Shown here piece by piece: positions 28,842-40,944 of a DNA stretch of 64,000 bases (position 1 is the stretch's first letter; every line of letters begins with the position of its first letter). The position numbers were made by a program, and so were the translations under genes. The DNA lies in the NCBI GenBank assembly GCA_029204225.1, contig CM055108.1, positions 16,832,222 to 16,896,221 of the forward strand, in the 5' to 3' direction. The stretch comes from Diphasiastrum complanatum. Taxonomy: Eukaryota > Streptophyta > Lycopodiopsida > Lycopodiales > Lycopodiaceae. The notes under the pieces were generated by a model. The model made no database searches, had not been told where the DNA came from, and saw nothing but the letters and a program-made list of their open reading frames with translations.

Positions 28842-30520
28842 AAAAAAAAACAAGTTCACATTGCTAGATCATTTTTACGCACTTTGGATTCAAGCTAGGA
28901 ACATCTCATTTAGATTGATGGTGTTTTCGATCTGCAAAACCATTTTTGAAGCTGCAACCCACATGCACACTGAAATCACGCAATATTAGACACGACACTA
29001 GTAACCTGCATCCATGCTAAATCACTCAGAAATGCATTTGCATATCCCTCCATGCATGGGTCTGAGATCATGGGCATGCCTTGAATATGATGGGTGGGAG
29101 CATTTGCCATTTAGGTCACGGGTGGGCTTTAATGCAGGTATGAAGGCACCAACTTATTCGAAGATGTTGCAGTTGAAAGACTAACAAGTTGCAGATAGAT
29201 CCTAAAGGCTCAACCAATGGCCTTTGGGAAGAGAGTGATTCAAGACACCATACAAGATCCTTGTGGTTAGCATCACCCAGCAAGGGTGTTGAGCCCACTA
29301 TACTTAATTCACCACCAAGAGCATTCTGAGTTCGTTCGTGTGGGGACCACACTCCCTAGTGGAGTCGCCAATGTTAGCTGATATTTTCGCATGAAAAATC
29401 AAGCGATTTTTAGAGCGATTTTCACAATTTTGTAAAACTCAGCATGTAAAACCCGGCTATTAATGGTGAAATAAGATAGTTTTAGAAAATTTGAGACTAT
29501 TGCAAGTCTCATTTTTAGAAGAAGATATCTTACTTTGATAAATATTGATTTTTTTTTTAAAATTTTGGAAGCTACTAAGTGCTATTATAGAATTATGAAT
29601 AGAAGTTTTTCACTTATAATCAAAGGCATTTTGAGTTACTATTGTTGAGAACATGCTTGTATTGGAAGTCTGTTTGCCGAACTAAACATGTCTTTTGAAA
29701 ATAAATTATTTTAAATCATGTACTGTCAATATGAAAATAAAATACCTCGATTTGATAATTTTTTTTTTTAAAGTAATATGGTAGTTACAAAATGCCCTTA
29801 TAGAATGATGAATTGATGTTTTTCATATGCAACATTATAAGGCATTTCTATTTTTTATTGTTGACAACTTGCTTGAATTGCAATCATTTCTTGTTGAACT
29901 ATATATTCTATTTAGAAATAATTTTTCCTTGAATCATGTACTTTCAAATGCCTAAATATAATATCAAATAATTTTAACGGACAATTTTTTTTAAATGTTG
30001 AATCTTGTATATTATGTAAGCAAACTAGACTTATCAATTTCGCGTGATAGCATTCATGTCAACACAAGCATAACTTATTTTTAAACATTGTAGAATGTGA
30101 ATATAAATTCATCCAAACATTGTACATTTACATAAAAAATATATATACAAACGTAAAAACCAATTTTTTGACATGATATTTATATTGTGGTAGTATTATC
30201 TACAATTAATGCTATAAACATTACAAAGATACATTGAAACAAATAAACAAACATACAATGTTCAAAAAATTTATTTTATAGTGCGAACTTTTTTTCTTAA
30301 ATAGTCGTGAGTATCTAAAGTGTAAAACCAATGTAAAAGTGGTGATCAATAAAAGTTATCCAACAAATATTTTCTTTATGTGATGCCATCTGCCAAAATA
30401 GTAAAACAAATGTATAAATTACTTTACCTTTTTTTGGCTCGAGTCCAAATTGATTATATACGCTCTCATTGCTTGTTCACCAAAGTTATCTTGTTGGAGC
30501 CCAAGATGTATACAAATAGC
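28842..30520. other. AT-rich sequence, no gene
   Basis: A TGTTAGCTGATATT start at about 29372, after gtggagtcgccaa, could be an LTR edge, but no partner was found. The rest is AT-rich with poly-T runs and no recognisable domain. Confidence 0.35.
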
Positions 30521-30539
30521 AAATACATCTAGACCCCTT

Positions 30540-31340
30540 GAAAGCTTCCATGGCTTGGGTTTCTGCAATAAGAGCATAAAGAAGCTCCACATATTCTAAT
30601 TCGAACTCCTCGTATAGTGAAGTTTGCTTTTGTGCCATCCCAGTAGCCAAACCTAGACAACTTGTTGCAATTTTTGTTCCTTCGTAGTTTTTTTTTTATT
30701 TCCACGAGTCCCAAGGAACTTCTATCACTTCTCTAAGAAAATGGCAGTATGGATGACTAGTAGTAACTGCTTCTTGTCCAATGGAATGTGAATTTACATA
30801 GCTCTCAATGTATGAAACTTCTTGCATTTGTTCTAAGTATGGCCACAGGACATCATTAAGATAGTTGTTGTCGGTAAATGAATTGTATTCGTCTGGAAAT
30901 ATACAATTCAATGGATTGTTCATGCATGATTTGTATGGTGAATAATCAATAAGCACAATGTTGTCTTTGTTGAGTCTAGGATAGAAATGATGCCATACAT
31001 ACCATAAGGGTTTGAAATTAGTAGCTACAAAAGGCTTCTCATGACACATTATACATGAATGTTGGTAGCAATTTTCTTGGCTCCACAACATGAAAAACGG
31101 AAGCTTTCGACATGCCTCCCTTTCCATGAAAAAGCAGGTATTAAGCACGGTTTCATAATCCATAATGGACCAAATGCCAATCTTAGATTTTGACAAAACT
31201 TTTTTTAGGAATTCTAGCCACCCATGTCGCAATCTGATCTGTTTTGATTCTCATTTCTTATCCCTTGAGCATTCTGGACCAGTATTGCATTGTATTATGA
31301 GAATGCCATTTAGGTCTAGTATTATGAAAATGTCATCTTC
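30540..31340 (-). pseudogene. FCP1/NIF-like (HAD superfamily) phosphatase pseudogene
   Basis: The minus strand encodes an FCP1-homology region. It has motif I as ILDLNGIL (31305-31316 covers DLNG), then RHGWLEFLKKVLSKSKIGIW, WSQENCYQHSC, KPLWYVWHHFYP, NIVLIDYSPYKSC, FPDEYN and NYLNDVLWPYLE. Such proteins dephosphorylate Ser residues, classically in the RNA polymerase II tail. An in-frame TGA (31251-31253) lies between motif I and RHGW, and the usual DDSPYK is DYSPYK, so catalysis is unlikely. After a stop at 30696 an A-rich tract shifts the frame, and a helical tail (YEEFELEYVELLYALIAET) continues. Plant FCP1-like relatives with DLNG in motif I exist. Confidence 0.75.
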
Positions 31341-31589
31341 AATATGGTCGCTTTACCACCTGAAAGAAAAATAAAAATATGCAAACTAATCAAAAAACAC
31401 ACTTCTACTGAAAAAACGTACATTCATATTAGCCACACAAATATCCGATGAAATTATTAACATGAACTAAAAATATTATTTACAAAAAGCAAAAATACAT
31501 TAGTTTATAGAAACTTTCCTCTTGTTTTTCTGGAGATAAACTCGTCTACAAAATTCATTTTCATCAAACCAACTGTACAACAAAAGTCG

Positions 31590-31750
31590 GAGTATGAAGG
31601 GCCTTATGATGGTTAATTTTCCTAACAATATGCTAAATAATAGTTGTGTGGAAAGGACCATGTCAACAAAAGCTATAATATATAAGAAAGGATATAAGAA
31701 AGACTAACTATTATTTTGTTATAAGAAAGGATATAAGAAAGGCTAACAGA
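31590..31750 (-). repeat. inverted single unit of the GTTCGTCAAC-array family
   Basis: The reverse complement reads ctttcttatatcctttctta then attatagcttttgttgacatggtcc and catcataaggcccttc. These match the segment that recurs five times in the array to the right, but here the orientation is opposite. Confidence 0.85.
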
Positions 31751-31851
31751 TAAAAGAAAATCATAACTACTAACTTATCATAACTGCAAATCTGTATAAG
31801 ATGGCAACTCCCAGCCCATTTTTTTTTATTCATCCTTCTTCTCCAATTATA

Positions 31852-32280
31852 CTAGAATTCATCTGAGGGATCGAAAGCATTGAATTGAAGCTCAAATTTT
31901 ATAAATGCCCTTAATGAAGCACTTTCAACTACCACCATAATAGTGGGCACCACTTCTTTGGACATGAATTTTTGTATTTCAAGAACCACTCCATTTTTCC
32001 ACCCATTTTCTTGGAGGTTAATATGTCGAAAAATATAACCCCTTTCTCCATTGGGCCTGTTTGTGTCAATGCACCACTTGTCTGTGTCTGAGATTATACA
32101 ACAATCACAATGAACTTCAATATATGGGGGCTCATAGTGTTTTTGAGTTTGATTTTTTTTGTGGTAGAGCTTTTCAGTCATTGATTCCATCTGTTTAACA
32201 TAGAAAACCAGATGTTTAATAAGCAATGTAAAGATTAACCAGATCTTATACATTAGATCTTGTCGAATTTGGTTAGTCAA
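31852..32280 (-). other. uncharacterised 142-codon frame
   Basis: I do not recognise this product. An aaacag acceptor-like site precedes MESMTEKLYHKK, and a Cys-rich VHCDCCIISDTDKWC patch follows. It lies upstream, on the same strand, of the phosphatase pseudogene and could be another exon of the same unit. Equally, it could be a chance frame. The inverted repeat unit lies between the two. Confidence 0.3.
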
Positions 32281-32439
32281 GAGTCAACATTTAGTTACTA
32301 TAAGAAACAATAAAAGAATACAATTGTCAAACTTGGTTTGTCATCTAACATTTCCTTTGTTGAGCTTCATTTTAGTAGTAATGAACATTTATAATCTTGA
32401 CAAACCAAAATCATCAATGTCCAAATGATTTTTATTTTA

Positions 32440-35045
32440 AAAACAAAACTGGTGAACTAAGTTCGTCAACGAGACATAGCTATAATTAAGTTTTCATTTC
32501 CAATCTATTCCTACTACATTGGTATTGTTGGTGTGACTGAGTTCGTCAACTCTCATGCTAAACTAAAATCTTGAAGTAATCGTACTAATTAACCTTTCTT
32601 ATATCCTTTCTTATATATTATAGCTTTTGTTGACATGGTCCTTTTCACACATCTATTATTTAAGAGATTGTCAGGAAAACTAGCCATCATAAGGCCCTTC
32701 GTACTTATAAATAACGCTGACCTTATAATTATTACGGCAACACTTCTGTCGGTTTTGAAATAATCTTGGTGAACTTGGTTCCTCAATTGGACATGGTTAT
32801 GAATTCATCTTCTATATCACAACCATAGGTAATGTTGACAAACTGAGTTCGTCATCAATCACTTATACTAAAAACATTGCCAATAAATATAAAGCGATAA
32901 TTATTCTTTGTGAAAAATAAAGACAACATAGCTATAATGTTAGATGTGGGCACTTTCATTGAAAGCAATTGATGATTTTCAATATCGTACAAAAACAATA
33001 TACTTTTATCAAGAAAACAATCTAGTTGAAGTTAGTTCGTCAACTAGACACAACTATAATTAAGTTTTCATTTCCATTCTATTCCTATAGCATTGGTATC
33101 GTTGACGAACTTGAAATAAAACCTTGAAGTAATCGTAAAATAATAATTAATCTTTCTTATATCCTTTCTTTTAAATTATGGATTTTGTTGATATGATCCT
33201 TTCTACACAAATATTTTTTGTTAGATTATCAGGAAAAATAACCATCATAAGACCCTTGGTACTTATCATTAGCATTGACCATATAATTATTACTCGACTA
33301 TTCTATCGTTTTTGAAATAATCTTGGTGAACTTGGTTCGTCAACTGGACATGATTATGATTTCATCGTTTGCATTCGATAGCACAACCATAGGTAATGTT
33401 GACGAACTGAGTTCATCAACTATCACTCATAATAAAAACATTGCTATTAAATATAAAGCAATAATTATTTTTCATATGGTTACCACACAAATAAATAGCA
33501 TTTTACTATAAACAATCATAAAAGTTTAGTGTAATTGGTTGTTGGAATTTTTTTGAACTCACTTTGTGAAAAATAAGGACAACATTAGGTATAATGTTGG
33601 ATGTGGTCACTTTCATTGTAAGCAATTGTTGAAACCAATATACTTTTATCAAGATAAAATTAAGTTTTCATTTCCATTCTATTCCTATAGCATTGGTATT
33701 GTTGAGGAACTCAGTTCGTCAACTCTCATGCACAAATGAAATCTTGAAGTATCTATAATAATAATTAATCTTTCTTATATCCTTTCTTATATATTATAGC
33801 TTTTGTTGATATGGTCCTTTTGACACAGATATTATTTAGCAGATTGTCAAAGAAAATAGCCATCATAAGACCCTTGGTACTTATCAATAATGCTAACCAT
33901 ATAATTATTATGGCAACACTCAAAATAATCTTGATGAACTTGGTTCGTCAACTGGACGTGGTTTTGATTTTATTGTTTGCATTCTATATCACAACCATAG
34001 GTAATGTTGACGAACTGAGTTCATTTACTATCACTCACAATAAAAACATTGCCGTTAAATATAAAGCAATAATTATTCTTCACATGGTTACCACATAAAT
34101 AAATAGCATCTTATCAAGACAACTATCTTGCTGAACTTAGTTCGTCAACTAGGCATAACTATAATTAAGTTTTCATTTTCATTTTATTCTTACAACATTG
34201 GTATTGTTGACGAACTCAGTTCGTCAATCTCATGTAAAACTAAATCTTCAGGTAATCATAAAATAATAAGTAACCTTTCTTATATCCTTTCTTTTATATT
34301 AAAGTTTTTGTTGATACGGTCCTTTTTACACAGCTGTTATTTAGCAGATTGTCAAAAAAAATAGTCGTCATAAGACCTTTGGTACTTATCAATAACGCTA
34401 ACCATAAAATTATTACTCAACACTTCTGTCGTATTTGAAATAATCTTGGTGAACTTAGTCTGGCAACTGGACATGGTTATGATTTCATCCTTTGCATTCT
34501 ATAGCACAACCATAGGTAATGTTGACGAACTGAGTTCGTCAACTATCACTCATAATAAAAACATTGCCATTAAATATAAAGCAAAAATTATTCTTCACAT
34601 GGTTACCACACAAAAAAAATAGTGATTTACTATAAACAATCGTAAAAGTTTAGTGTGATTGGTTGTTGGAATCTTTTTGAACTTACTTTGTGAAAAATAA
34701 AGACAACATAGCTATAACGTTAGATGTGGGCACTTTCATTGAAAGCAATTGAAGATTTCCATATATTACAGAAACAATATTCTTTTATCAAGACAAAAAT
34801 TTTGATGAACTTAGTTCGTCAACTAGACATAGCTATGATTAAGTTTTCATTTCCATTCTATTCCTACAACATTGGTATTGTTGACGAATTCAACTCTCAT
34901 GCAAATAAAATTTTGAAGTAATCGTAAAATAATATTTAGTCTTTCTTTATATCCTTTATTATATATTATAAATATTTTTTCAAATAGTCCTTTCCACAAC
35001 TATTATTTAGCATATTTTCATGAGAAATAGTCATCATAAGGCCCT
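32440..35045. repeat. complex tandem array, about 480-670-bp units with GTTGACGAAC/GTTCGTCAAC palindromes
   Basis: About four and a half head-to-tail units. Each has half A (GAACTTAGTTCGTCAACTAG...) and half B (GAACTTGGTTCGTCAACTGG...). A-halves start near 32452, 33012, 33650, 34127 and 34797; B-halves near 32767, 33323, 33930 and 34446. Halves A and B resemble each other, so the unit itself arose by duplication. Most halves hold a second near-palindromic GTTGACGAACT(G/C)AGTTCGTCAA. The phrase ctttcttatatcctttct recurs at about 32594, 33164, 33770, 34279 and 34943. Short open frames inside follow the repeat and are not genes. Confidence 0.9.
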
Positions 35046-35047
35046 TA

Positions 35048-35800
35048 TTACGTCAACACTTGCACTATCAAACCTAAACACATAGGCATCACATCTTGAA
35101 TATGGATCTTCCTTGGTCCTATCATCAAGAGTAATGTTGACATAGCATGTGCATCCAAAGGTTCTTAGAAAGTTGACACTCGACCTCCTCTTGAATAGCA
35201 TCTCAAAAGGTGTCCTTCCATCCAAAATAGCACTCGGCCACCTATTGCACAAGAAATTGGCACACAACAAAGCTTGATCCCGAAATGCTTTGTCAAGATT
35301 AGCACTTAACCTCATAGCTTTAGCACTTTCACTCAAAGTCCTATTCTTCCTTTCAGCCACTCCATTTTGTTGTGGGGGTCCTTGATGTTGTATACTCCCT
35401 CTTGATCCCATGCTCATCACAAAAGGTCTTGAACTTGTTAGATATGTACACATCACAATTGTCAGCCCTCAAGCACTTGATCTTTGTGGAAAATTGGTTC
35501 TCCCTTGCATTCTTGAACTTGATAAAGACATCATACACTCCATCCTTGTTCTTTAGTAGATATAGCCAACAAAATCTACTAGAATCATCAATTAATGTTG
35601 TATACATCTTAGCTCCACTATTGCTAATTGTAGTAAATCCATGAATATCCGAATGTACAGGTTGAAAAGGCTTTGTAGATCTAGAAATAGATCTAGTATA
35701 AGGTAGTCTATGTGACTTAGACAAAGCACAAGACTCACAAACATGCTTGACATCACTTAAGGAACTTGGAAGACCAATCACATCCTTCTTCCTTGCCATT
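35048..35800 (-). pseudogene. Ty1/copia integrase fragment
   Basis: Minus-strand frames (35353-35799 and 35034-35456) hold the pre-integrase tail (HVCESCALSKSHRLPYTRSI), the integrase core (HSDIHGFTT, LRADNCDVYIS) and QNGVAERKNRTL. The first frame runs out just before the Glu, so a small frameshift lies at about 35375. It is closely related to the intact copia element at 45.5-51.3 kb, sharing SKSHRLPYTRSISRS exactly. Its left edge abuts the tandem array. Confidence 0.92.
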
Positions 35801-36520
35801 ATCTCCCATTAGGAGATATTAGAACTCAAAATGGGCCCTTTGTCAAGATGTTGTTTTTGACTTTGCACGCTTTCAATGCTTATGTGTCCCAATGAATGGT
35901 GTCCATCTGTGACGAACTGTAACAAAAATTGTATTTAACTTTCCTGGCCAAATTTTCATGATTTTCAAATATCCCGTCGGGCAGAACATCAATTGTGATT
36001 GGACCATAGTTACTGTCCGAATACTCTTATGTTGCCCGTCATTGTTCACTCGAGGTTGATTTGACGTCAATATTCATAAATTGTGGTTAACTAATCCTTG
36101 TAGTTTAGGAACTTCTTGTCATTCATAGGTATACCTCTCAATTTCTTCATGTTATCTCTTATTTTGGATTGTCATTCTTAGGTTTACCTTGCAATCTCTA
36201 CATTCTCTCCGTTCCCAGCTTGCGTACTCATATTTTTGACTAATGGCTACACATAACCAAGAGGAACCATTGATGCAATCAATATTTGCAATGAAAATAA
36301 TGCAGAAGATCAATGGATACCAAGAATATATCAAAAATATCAATGGATCTTGATGCATCCCTCTGCAAAAGGCTCATTTCGAAAAAGAAAAAGATCGGTT
36401 AACATATATAGAAGCTCTTGGAAAGGCAGGATAATGGATTTTAGAGTATCATCTGATTCAAACTAGGTCGAAGACAAAGCAGAATGATCCAAAGCAGCAG
36501 AAGACAAGGCAACAAGGAAT
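35801..36520. other. no gene clearly supported
   Basis: Likely decayed copia sequence. A minus-strand HSLGHISIES phrase near 35860 resembles a pre-integrase motif. Too little is preserved to define boundaries. Confidence 0.3.
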
Positions 36521-36539
36521 TCAGCATCTTATGTTAGTA

Positions 36540-36825
36540 CTGATCTATGTTGTTCATCTAATTCAATTCAAGAAGTAGTACTTGATTCGGAAGCCACCTC
36601 ACAATTTGTTTCCTCGAAACAAATTTTGTCTGATTACAAGAAAAACGATTCGAGATTCATTATACTTGGAGACGGTTCTAAACACATGGTTGATGGAACT
36701 GGTGTACTACGGCTGGACACGAATCAAGGTGACAAGAAACTGGAGGAAGTTTTCTATGTCCCTACTCTTGACAAAGATCTTCTATCTGTAGCAAAGATAG
36801 TCGATACAAGAATGTCAGTAACCTT
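36540..36825 (+). pseudogene. copia protease-region fragment cut by an LTR
   Basis: The frame reads LDSEATSQFVS, then DYKKNDSRFIILGDGSKHMV and VFYVPTLDKDLLSVAKI, the copia protease and following region. The active-site DSGA has become DSEA. Similarity stops exactly where TGTTGGGGGTATTCCC begins, so the neighbouring LTR element inserted here. Confidence 0.85.
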
Positions 36826-37630
36826 TGTTGGGGGTATTCCCGACGAATTGTAAATAAATAATATTGGCCAATAAAATGTGTTGCGAGGGCATGACATCTG
36901 GCGCGTATAAGCCCATGGCCCTATGAGCGCACAAGTTGAGTTTTAAATAAAATAATTCTAATTAAAATAAAACTTGAGGCCCAAAGTCAATTTTAACTTT
37001 TAGAGTTTACTTTTTAGAGTTGGGTCCAATTTTGGACTCACATGAATGTTGTGATTTCCAATGTACTTTTTGTGGACCCTTGGATCAAGTTGGGTCCAAG
37101 ATGAATGGATAGGATCAATGTAAATATTAGCCAATAGGATTTTGGGGCAAGGGCCTTTCCCATTTATAAAAAGGCACCACTTGTACTCTATTTGGATGCT
37201 TAATGAGAAGGAGAAAACTCTACCACTTTTTGGAGAGAAGCATCCTCATTTGCTATTAACTACTTGCTAATGCTTTTGATTGTGTTTTCATTGCTTTCTA
37301 TTTTCATGTTTATTGGTTGTCTTAGTTAATGTTTCTCCATTAGCAAGCATAAGGAGCATTTGAGCTAACCTCCAGTCTCACCCTCTATCTCTCTCTTTCC
37401 TTCTTCTCTTCTCAATCTCTTCTAATCTTCCCTTTCCTTTCACCTACAATCATGATGAAGGTAGTTTAGAGGAGTAGAGTTAGCGGAAGTAGCGTTAGCA
37501 GTGGTAGAGTTAGATGAAAAGTAGGTTACTAACTAAAGTAGCATCTATTCATGGTTAGGTGCCTATCCAGTGAACTAACCCTTGTTGACAGGTGGGAGGG
37601 CTATTACTACATCAAATCGGAGACCCTACA
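36826..37630 (+). repeat. LTR of the family linked to the WP(V/L)IP proteins
   Basis: Begins TGTTGGGGGTATTCCC, ends CCCTACA, and is followed by a PBS. A TATA box (ttataaaaaggcacc) lies near 37164. The part to about 37400 matches the segment at 58744-59397 closely (shared ataaaatgtgttgcgagg, gtaagcccatggccc, gttgggtccaagatgaatgg) and the segment at about 60000-60390 more weakly. The 805-base length is inferred from these edges. Confidence 0.8.
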
Positions 37631-37631
37631 G

Positions 37632-37649
37632 TGGCACCATTGCCGGGGA
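37632..37649 (+). promoter_or_regulatory. Tat/Athila-type primer-binding site
   Basis: tggcaccattgccgggga differs by two bases from the tggcgccgttgccgggga signature of plant Tat/Athila-type gypsy elements. It lies one base after the CA of the LTR. Confidence 0.8.
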
Positions 37650-38465
37650 TAGGTTTCCACTAACTAGTGTAGTTGCATTTTAGCTATTTCTTGCTTTTTA
37701 AAGTAGTTTTAGGTAGATTTTTGGGAGTTTAGAGTTAATTTTCTGTATTTTTTTTTGTGTTTGGACTATTCACAACTAGCGAAGGAGGTGTGAGAGGGTA
37801 GATGAGGCCCTGAACAACCTCTAAGGGCTTGAAACCCAAACCAATCAGCCAAAAAATCCAAAAAACACACCAATCTGTATTTTGGAGAAAAAAAGAGTCT
37901 AAAATCTCATCAGATTTTAATATCTCCAAAACCAGTGAGAGTTAACCCTTGCATGACTGGTAGCAACTCTAGCGTATCGTCCTAGACCTGCATAGAAGCC
38001 TACGAGAGTTAGTTCCAAGCAAATTGCAAAAATCAGAGAAAAACCAAAAAAAATTCAAAAAACCCTTGAAAAAATCCAAAAAATACAAACCTTCACCAGA
38101 ATGCTCGCAGAGCTCTCTGAAGTTCCATCTCAGTGAGACCAGGACACAGAGAAGCTTGCGAGAGTTAGTTTGATGTCTAAGTGCCTATGCGAGAGTTCCC
38201 AGTGAAAAAAAGATAGGAAAGTACCAGCGAACCCTCGCAGAGGATTCTGAAGTTCCATCTCAGTGAAACAAGGACACAGAAGAGTCTGCGAGAATTAGTT
38301 TGATTCCAGTGAGTAGAAAACTGGGTTTAAGTGCTAAAAAATCACTAAAAAGTGAAGATCTAGCAAATCCTTCCAATAAGAACTCTCGCAGACCATTTTA
38401 ATCGATTCAGAATGTCAATTTCCATCAGTGATAAAGCCTGCATGAGTTAGTTTAGAGATTTGGTG
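37650..38465 (+). repeat. leader with degenerate ~130-bp tandem repeats
   Basis: Untranslated leader-like sequence after the PBS. Two units start at 38107 and 38237 (130 bases apart), sharing tctgaagttccatctcagtg, caggacacagag and gcgaga.ttagtttga. Weaker relatives lie near 37960 and 38386. No long coding frame is present. Confidence 0.75.
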
Positions 38466-38469
38466 ATGA

Positions 38470-39430
38470 TCAGGCCAAAATAGTGGTTTTGCAATTTATT
38501 ATGTTCGTGGATCTCGTATAGTGGCCTTTTGGTTGGATCGAGACACTATCTGATTCATCATAAGTTGTTGATGACCAATCATCATAAACTTTAGCAGGCT
38601 TGACATGGTCAGTTGAGTCAATAGTGACTCGTTTGTCATAATTGTCAAAGGTGATTTTGCTATGCTTCCAATCTTGGACAACACCTGCCATCTATCGCCA
38701 GGATGTACCAAGGAGTTTATAAGTATTTGTATCATCTGGTAAGCCTAAGATGACACAATCGATTCCAAATTTGACACCTGCAATGCGAACATTGATATTC
38801 AATAAATGATCGACAGGGTCTGTAGCTCGTTGATCAGCCATGCGAAGTTTGTAGCGTGGCTGATCAAGGGTATGGAATCCCCATGACTTTGCCAATGAGA
38901 AAGCCATTATGTTTATGCCTGATCCACTATCAAGGATGGCGGATACTGCGGGATAGTCTTTATAAGACAGAGGCAAGGTGATGCTAGTCCCCTTAGCAAC
39001 ACCTATATTCATCATATTCATAGGAATCTAAGAAATTTCAAGAATCTCTTTTGTTTTCTGCTGGTCATCGAGAATAGTAGGCAACTTAAAACTACGATGG
39101 ATATAGCGTTGAGGCCCTATGAAAGATTCTATCGCACTATGAAATGGCATGGTAATTTGAGCTTGCAAGAGGTCAGAAAATACTTTGAGTCCCTGTAGAG
39201 ATTGCTCTTTTTCGGGGATATGAGTGGATAACAGACTTTTTGTATTTTCTTCCTCTCACAAAAACTCATCTTTAAATTCATTGTACTGCCTTTGTTCCAC
39301 TTTTGGGTCTGGGTAGTCTTTGGGTAATGTGGAAGCTGTCAAGTGGCTTCTGTGATGGTCAACTGATTTGGCAGTGTGTTGTTGTTGTTTTTGGGGTGGC
39401 AGGGTGCTCTGGTAAGAACTCTAACAAATT
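38470..39430 (-). pseudogene. gypsy retropepsin-like protease fragment
   Basis: The minus strand has AILDSGSGINIMAFSLAKSW, a retropepsin active site, then VILGLPDDTNTYKLLGTSWR and, past one stop, MAGVVQDWKHSKITFDN. This matches the arrangement of the gypsy protease region at 42.6-43.5 kb (AVVDGGSGVNLI ... RTTQVVHN ... GKFTFEN), so the two are related copies in the same orientation. Linker sequence upstream continues to about 39430, where a copia LTR starts. Confidence 0.8.
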
Positions 39431-39455
39431 CTGATGATATGTGACGTGCTGGAAG

Positions 39456-40172
39456 TGTGAAGATTATTACAATATTCATATCTCAAGTTTGGGGCCATGT
39501 CCATGGTAGTTTCCACTAAATTTCATGTTGTATATAAAAGGTATGTGAATTGAGCACGTAACCTTCTAGTATAGCTCGGATTTGAGTTAGATAGATTCAA
39601 TTTTGATGACATGCAGGAGTTTAGATAGCATGCAATGTCATACTGTGTGCATGCAAGCCACATGCAATCAGTGCCTGCAACATGCAAAGTGGTTTCTATG
39701 ATCTACACATGTCTAGGCAGTTTTATGAGTTGACATGTAGTACATGCAACATACATACATGTAGTTACACATGTGGATCTCTGGTAGGTGAATTAGTTCA
39801 GTTAAGTGGACTTTCCATGCAATTCCACTGTAGGAATTCGAGTCTCTCTCATGTAGGGAAAGCTTGGCATGTTTTGCCATATTGTGAATATTGAGATTTT
39901 GGTGTTTTGGACTCATTCTCTCTCTACTCGAGTTTTCTATGATTGATTTTCTCTCTCTACCCAAGAGCAGCCTGTTTTTCCCATACTGAACATTTAGAAT
40001 TATTTCTGACATTCAATTCTCATAGTGAGAAGTTAGATTTTTTCATCTGATGTATGCTCTTGTCATAGATTTTTCAAACATACTGTTTTTTGATCAATCT
40101 TGTGCAATCACAACACCTCAGTAAGATCCTATAGGGTGTTTAGTGAAGTTCACACGTGCTAAAAACTTCACA
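39456..40172 (+). repeat. 5' LTR of a truncated copia element
   Basis: Starts TGTGAAGATT and ends AACTTCACA, giving short inverted ends (TGTGAAG/CTTCACA), and adjoins an initiator-Met PBS. A TATA box (tatataaaagg) lies at 39531. Length is 717 bases. No 3' LTR is present. Confidence 0.8.
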
Positions 40173-40184
40173 TGGTATCAGAGC
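40173..40184 (+). promoter_or_regulatory. initiator-Met tRNA primer-binding site
   Basis: Exact TGGTATCAGAGC immediately after the CA end of the LTR. Confidence 0.95.
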
Positions 40185-40944
40185 TCCATGCTTTGAAGAA
40201 GTGAGGGTGTATACATCAGATCGTCAGTGTTTTTGCTTGCAGGAACTCGGATTTGTGAGAGAGATTTAAACTCGCTGAAAAACAGGTTATTTGTGGACCA
40301 TAAGTGGATCAAATCAAGGCTGATATGATCCAGTGGAGCTCTGTATGGACAGAGAGCTCACGCATGTGAAATCAACCCTCATTAATGAGTGCTACTTCTC
40401 AAGGAATGATCCAAATTTGATGTTCTATAGCTTGTTGGATAGGTATTGAAGAGTAGAATGTGTTGCTCGAGTTCTAAATCAATTTGATTTGTTTTTAGAA
40501 GAGTTTTAGGCATTCAGAGAGTTTGAGAGGGTACTCAAGTTGTGGGATATGCCAAAGTGAGCACACATCTGTCTTTTTCACCATTTTCATCAATTTTCAC
40601 TGTCAATCAAGTAGAATTGGATTGAAGTGAGTGTTCTGAAGTCTTAGACTTTTCATTTTACACATATTACTATGTTTGAGTTGAAAGTAAGTTCCTAGAA
40701 AATTTATCAGCACTTTGAAACTTGTGGGAGAGATAGACTTCTTGCTTGCATGTGCTTCTTCTTTGTGACTGAAGCAAGATCCAAATTTAAGATAAATTAT
40801 TTTTCTGTGTTGAGAATTTGTTCTCACATCTGTTGCTAGATTTCATAGGTTGGATCAACATTAGTGTTTGATCCTAGATTGAGATAGCAAGCAACATCCT
40901 TTCAGCTCCATTTTTTATCATTACTAGAATTTCTCATAAAGAAG

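Noticed and set aside
32440-35045. CRISPR-like array
   Set aside because: Units are hundreds of bases, diverged and in plant DNA; this is a satellite-like duplication.
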